From: Spirochaetia bacterium
GTDB taxonomy: Bacteria > Spirochaetota > Spirochaetia > Sphaerochaetales > Sphaerochaetaceae
DNA: 47,900 bases
NCBI GenBank assembly: GCA_900769955.1
Contig: CAAGIP010000231.1
Location: forward strand, 1-47,900
Direction: 5' to 3'
Position 1 is the stretch's first letter. Every line of letters begins with the position of its first letter. A program made the position numbers and the translations under genes. Of this stretch, positions 44,873-47,900 are shown piece by piece. The notes under the pieces were generated by a model, which did no database searches, was not told where the DNA came from, and worked only from the letters and a program-made list of their open reading frames with translations.

Positions 44873-45745
44873 ATGAGAGAATACAACACAAAGTCAAACA
44901 TCGCATTCAAGAGTGTCGTCTACTTCATCATGGTGGTCGTGCTCCTGATCTGCCTGATCCCGTTTCTATACATTATTTCACTTTCCCTCTCTGACCCCGT
45001 GGCGGTCGTCAATGGTGAAGTGTTTGTTGTCCCCGTGGGATTCAGTATTGAGGCATACAGACAGATATTCACATATCCCAACTTCTTCAATGCCTATCTG
45101 AATACAATTATCTATACAGTATTCGGTACTGCAATTTCGCTTTTCGTAATGACGCTCTTTGCCTATCCGCTTTCAAAGCCGCAGCTGAGAGGTCAGAGCA
45201 TAATAATGAAGCTTGTAGTGTTTTCCATGTTCTTCTCCGGCGGTCTTATTCCCAACTACCTGCTGGTTTCAAGGCTCGGACTCATCAACACCCGTTTTGC
45301 GATCCTGTTGCCGTTCTGTATCAACACATTCAACCTCATCCTGCTGATCAACTTCTTCAAGTCGATTCCGAATGACATCGAGGAAGCCGCGATCATCGAC
45401 GGACTGGGTTACGGAGGAATCCTTACAAAGATCATCCTTCCGCTTTCCGGTGCAGGACTTGCCACTGTTGGTCTCTATACGGCGGTATTCTTCTGGAATG
45501 ACTGGTTCAATTCTCTAATCTACCTCAAGAGCAGTCAGTTCCCCGTAATGCTCTATCTCAGAAACATCGTAAATGGAACTACACAGCTCAATAACGGAGG
45601 TGGTTCCAGTGCCGAGACCGCATCACTCTCCATGAGCATCAAGGCAGCCGTAATCATTGTATCCACACTGCCCATTATCCTGGTATATCCCTTCGTTCAG
45701 CGCTACTTCGTCAAGGGTGTCATGGTAGGCTCCGTCAAAGGATGA
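44873..45745 (+). CDS. ABC sugar permease, YtcP/LplC-type
   Basis: 290 aa with six membrane helices. VVVLLICLIPFLYIISLSLSDP is the first helix, IEEAAIIDGLGYGGILTKIILPLSGAGLATV is the EAA loop, and the end QRYFVKGVMVGSVKG is typical of this subfamily. SD GAGGAG precedes the ATG. No ATP-binding subunit gene follows; CUT1 importers often use a shared ATPase encoded elsewhere. The stop overlaps the next start (ATGA). Confidence 0.92.
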   Translation: MREYNTKSNIAFKSVVYFIMVVVLLICLIPFLYIISLSLSDPVAVVNGEVFVVPVGFSIEAYRQIFTYPNFFNAYLNTIIYTVFGTAISLFVMTLFAYPLSKPQLRGQSIIMKLVVFSMFFSGGLIPNYLLVSRLGLINTRFAILLPFCINTFNLILLINFFKSIPNDIEEAAIIDGLGYGGILTKIILPLSGAGLATVGLYTAVFFWNDWFNSLIYLKSSQFPVMLYLRNIVNGTTQLNNGGGSSAETASLSMSIKAAVIIVSTLPIILVYPFVQRYFVKGVMVGSVKG

Positions 45746-46455
45746 GATTCTTTCTTCCGCTCATCGATCTGAAGGACGGAGTCTCCGTCCTTCTTATGCT
45801 TCATGGCTTCACCGGGGGGCCCGGTGCCTTTACGCATTTTGCCGATCAGCTTTCCGTCCCTTACACGACACTTACCCTGCCTGGACATGGTACTGATAAG
45901 GAAAACATCAACACCATCACTGCAGAGGGAATGATTACAGCAGTGGAGGATAAGGTCTCTGAGCTGAAGCGCAGATACAGAAAGGTATATATTGCCGGAT
46001 GGTCGATGGGAGGTGCCCTTGCACTCCTGTCAGAAAAAGCAGATGGTGTATTCCTTTTCGCTCCGGCAGTCACTGAAAAGCCGATGGTCGTGACGAAACC
46101 CGTAAAGGTGTTCTCACCTGCCATGCTCAACCCTAAGCTCGCAGAGCTCTGTGACAGCGATGATCTGGAGATAATCAGGTATTTCCTTCAGACTGACATC
46201 ACACCCGCAAATCAGATGCTGTTCGGACTCTGCCAGAGAGTCAGGAAAACAGTCAGAAGCTATGACAGGCCAATTTACTCATTTCTCGGCATGAAGGATC
46301 CATGCATTAACTATGATGAGGCCAGTGCATATCTCTCATCGATAGGCTCTCCGGTCATATCGTGTCCCGAGTCAACCCATGCAATCCTATATGATGTCGC
46401 TTCGCCTGAAGTCATAAAGCAGGCAGCCGGGATAATAATGAAGGAGATGATCTGA
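45742..46455 (+). CDS. Alpha/beta hydrolase (serine esterase/lipase type)
   Basis: 237 aa. The oxyanion block is LLMLHGFTGGPGAF, the nucleophile elbow is GWSMGG (Ser), and the acid and base appear in GMKDPCINYDEA and PESTHAIL. It resembles carboxylesterase/monoacylglycerol lipase (Hydrolase_4) proteins. It overlaps the permease by 4 bases (ATGA), so it belongs to the murQ unit. A role in removing O-acetyl groups from MurNAc C6, which would block AnmK, is an idea from context; nothing in the sequence proves the substrate. There is no signal peptide. Confidence 0.88.
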   Translation: MRFFLPLIDLKDGVSVLLMLHGFTGGPGAFTHFADQLSVPYTTLTLPGHGTDKENINTITAEGMITAVEDKVSELKRRYRKVYIAGWSMGGALALLSEKADGVFLFAPAVTEKPMVVTKPVKVFSPAMLNPKLAELCDSDDLEIIRYFLQTDITPANQMLFGLCQRVRKTVRSYDRPIYSFLGMKDPCINYDEASAYLSSIGSPVISCPESTHAILYDVASPEVIKQAAGIIMKEMI

Positions 46456-46464
46456 TAAAGAAAT

Positions 46465-46491
46465 AGAGGGAATTTTCCTCTAATTCCCTCT
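46465..46491. terminator. Hairpin between the convergent hydrolase and fic genes
   Basis: AGAGGGAATT (46465-46474) and AATTCCCTCT (46482-46491) form a perfect 10-bp stem. It covers the last fic codons. T-rich sequence follows on both strands but without a clean run, so it is a probable bidirectional stop. Confidence 0.6.
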
Positions 46492-47781
46492 GATTTCCTC
46501 TAACCTTGTTTCGAAGTCCCTGCTTCTTGCATATCCTTTCAGTCTCCTGTTGATCGGGACTGTTTCCAGTAACCCAGCCTCGACAAGCCCTTCCAGATCA
46601 GAACGGGCGGTTTTTACCGATACATTGAAGCGGGTTTCCATCTCCCTGCTTGTGAACATTGATGTAGGTTTTTCCGTGCATATTCTTAAGATCTGCACCT
46701 GACGTTCATTAAGCCCGGGAATCCTGTATTCCATCAATGCACTGTTTTCCCTTGATTTGCGGTCAAGGTAATTCTTTAATTGGTCAAAGGCCTGCTGCAT
46801 AACATTCAGGTTGTATGTGACAAAATAACCCAAGTCGTAATCATCATGTTCGGTGTATAAAAATGCTTTCTCGTAATTATCTTTACGCTTAAGAATAACT
46901 CGGGAGATGGACAGATATTCAGTAAGCCAATATCCTTTTTTCAGCATGTACCAGTAGAAAACAGAACGTGCAGTACGTCCATTGCCATCCACAAACGGAT
47001 GAAGAAATGAGATCATAAAGTGTAAGATGATGGCTTTTATTATAGGATGGATAAATGGTTTATCTTCATTTGCAAATCTGCAAAGCTGGCTGACCATGTC
47101 CGTTATGACCTCGTGTGAAGGTGGTTCATGAGCGACTTCTCCAGTTAAGCCATTTACGACGAAAATATTATTGTCTGATCTGAATTTACCTTCGTCAGAG
47201 GGATCTTCCAGGGTTTTTTCAGATATCCTTTTATGAATCTCAAGTATCAGCTCAGGTGTAAGGGCATCTGTTTTATGTTCTGAAAGAAATCTGATCGTAT
47301 TGTAGTTATTCAGAATCATCTGCTGGCTTCTGTCCTTAGGCTTTGCATGTTTCCGAAGCATCTCCTTTGCAGATTTCCTGGTTGTCGATGCACCTTCCAT
47401 CTGACTGGATGCAATGGCTTCCTCCATGATGGAACTTAAAAGATAATACTGGTGGTTTTTTTCTGAAACAATGTCTGAAGAGGCCAGTGTGCCACCGAAG
47501 TTCATATCGAACTCATGAAGCCTTTCCTGCATATATGGTGTTTCTTTAAGAAAAAAAGTACACGCTGAAAAATGAAACACCGTTGCCTGAATACGACGTG
47601 AATATTTAACCGCATTCCAGAATGTCTGGGCATCCAATCCCTCTGGAACCTGGTATTTGACTTTGTCCCAATACAGATATGTCTCATTGATCTTTGAAAT
47701 GTCAGAGGAATACTGTCCATTCAGGAGTATTTCCAGTGCAGCATGAGTAGTAATGGGTTTATCCGGTGCATCTTCAATCAT
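46480..47781 (-). CDS. Fic family protein (class II, N-terminal inhibitory helix)
   Basis: 433 aa from ATG 47781. The Fic core motif HPFVDGNGRTAR (His261 to Arg272) is complete, so it should transfer AMP or a related group to a target hydroxyl. The N-terminal helix has SSQMEG (Ser125, Glu129, Gly130), the S-x3-E-G inhibitory motif typical of class II Fic proteins. A winged-helix segment (GLNERQVQILRI, MFTSREMETRFNVSVKTARSDLEGLVEAGLLE) ends the protein and may bind DNA. The ATG directly follows the end of an IS200/IS605-type element (TTGTCAC); an SD-like GGGAG comes from the IS itself. A TTG 17 codons upstream would fuse IS sequence to the protein. The natural 5' end may have been cut by the insertion. 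Confidence 0.92.
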   Translation of the reverse strand: MIEDAPDKPITTHAALEILLNGQYSSDISKINETYLYWDKVKYQVPEGLDAQTFWNAVKYSRRIQATVFHFSACTFFLKETPYMQERLHEFDMNFGGTLASSDIVSEKNHQYYLLSSIMEEAIASSQMEGASTTRKSAKEMLRKHAKPKDRSQQMILNNYNTIRFLSEHKTDALTPELILEIHKRISEKTLEDPSDEGKFRSDNNIFVVNGLTGEVAHEPPSHEVITDMVSQLCRFANEDKPFIHPIIKAIILHFMISFLHPFVDGNGRTARSVFYWYMLKKGYWLTEYLSISRVILKRKDNYEKAFLYTEHDDYDLGYFVTYNLNVMQQAFDQLKNYLDRKSRENSALMEYRIPGLNERQVQILRICTEKPTSMFTSREMETRFNVSVKTARSDLEGLVEAGLLETVPINRRLKGYARSRDFETRLEEIRGN

Positions 47782-47900
47782 GTGACAACTCTCCCGCCTA
47801 AAGGCAGGGAGCTTCCTGAGTCGTATTCTCAAGAACTATTCCTGCTTTCTCGACGTTGGGCTTCTTAGGTGCGTTCGCACGGTCGTCCACCATGTTCGTC
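47782..47900 (-). mobile_element. Right end of an IS200/IS605-type element (partial, runs off the window)
   Basis: The terminal imperfect palindrome CTCCC-GCC/TAAA/GGC-A-GGGAG (47791-47811), followed on the minus strand by AGTTGTCAC up to 47782, is characteristic of IS200/IS605 right ends and of the guide-RNA scaffold of TnpB elements. The tnpB stop codon lies in the stem-loop, as usual in these elements. The left end is outside the window. Confidence 0.75.
47798..47899 (-). CDS. tnpB: TnpB-like protein, C-terminal end only
   Basis: The last 33 codons and a TAG stop (47798-47800) read on the minus strand; the frame is open to the window edge. The residues (MVDDRANAPKKPNVEKAG, then IVLENTTQEAPCL) resemble the low-complexity tails of IS605 OrfB/TnpB proteins, and the stop lies in the right-end hairpin. 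The RuvC core and zinc finger would be outside the window. TnpB is an RNA-guided nuclease that keeps the element in place. Confidence 0.65.
   Translation of the reverse strand, partial: TNMVDDRANAPKKPNVEKAGIVLENTTQEAPCL

Overview
The window is a bacterial chromosome segment dominated by the transcription and translation super-cluster. Several traits point to a spirochaete, most likely near Sphaerochaetaceae/Treponemataceae. The order runs rpmG-trnW-secE-nusG-rplKAJL-rpoBC-rpsLG and then tuf-rpsJ through rplQ, with no fusA, adk, map or infA. RpoB has Asn at the position equivalent to E. coli Ser531. RpmG has lost a zinc ligand. The solute-binding protein has a short signal peptide followed by a Gly/Ala-rich stretch. 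The taxonomic call is an inference; there is no rRNA gene here.

Layout. 1-3583: 3' part of a DUF554 membrane protein, a small unknown ORF and glycogen phosphorylase (minus strand). 3742-16344: a promoter drives tRNA-Thr, rpmG, tRNA-Trp, secE, nusG, then the L11/L1/L10/L12 genes, rpoB, rpoC, rpsL and rpsG, ending at a strong terminator. Structured RNA leaders precede rplK, rpoB and rpsL. 16388-19914: an accessory block between the str and S10 clusters, with an Rpn-type nuclease, a NYN-domain protein, a TSCPD protein and a CPA2-type cation/proton antiporter. 19975-34288: a near-consensus promoter and a structured leader, then tuf and 26 further genes of the S10-spc-alpha clusters (rpsJ to rplQ), ending at a terminator. 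34411-35969: two tandem ADP-ribosylglycohydrolase paralogues (minus strand).

36216-46455 is the most interesting part. It looks like a peptidoglycan amino-sugar (MurNAc) salvage regulon in two transcription units. Unit 1 is murR-like regulator, namZ (DUF1343), nagZ-like GH3, GNAT and anmK. Unit 2 is murQ, an ABC sugar-binding protein, two permeases and an alpha/beta hydrolase. Both units start at promoters that carry the same tandem 13-nt palindromes (type GAAAATAATTTTC) about two helical turns apart, and both appear to give leaderless mRNAs. NamZ and the NagZ-like enzyme lack signal peptides, so the ABC importer (no ATPase gene here) is predicted to bring in intact muro-disaccharides that are split inside the cell.

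46480-47900: a class II Fic protein on the minus strand. Its start codon directly abuts the right end of an IS200/IS605-type element that carries the last codons of a tnpB-like gene at the window edge.
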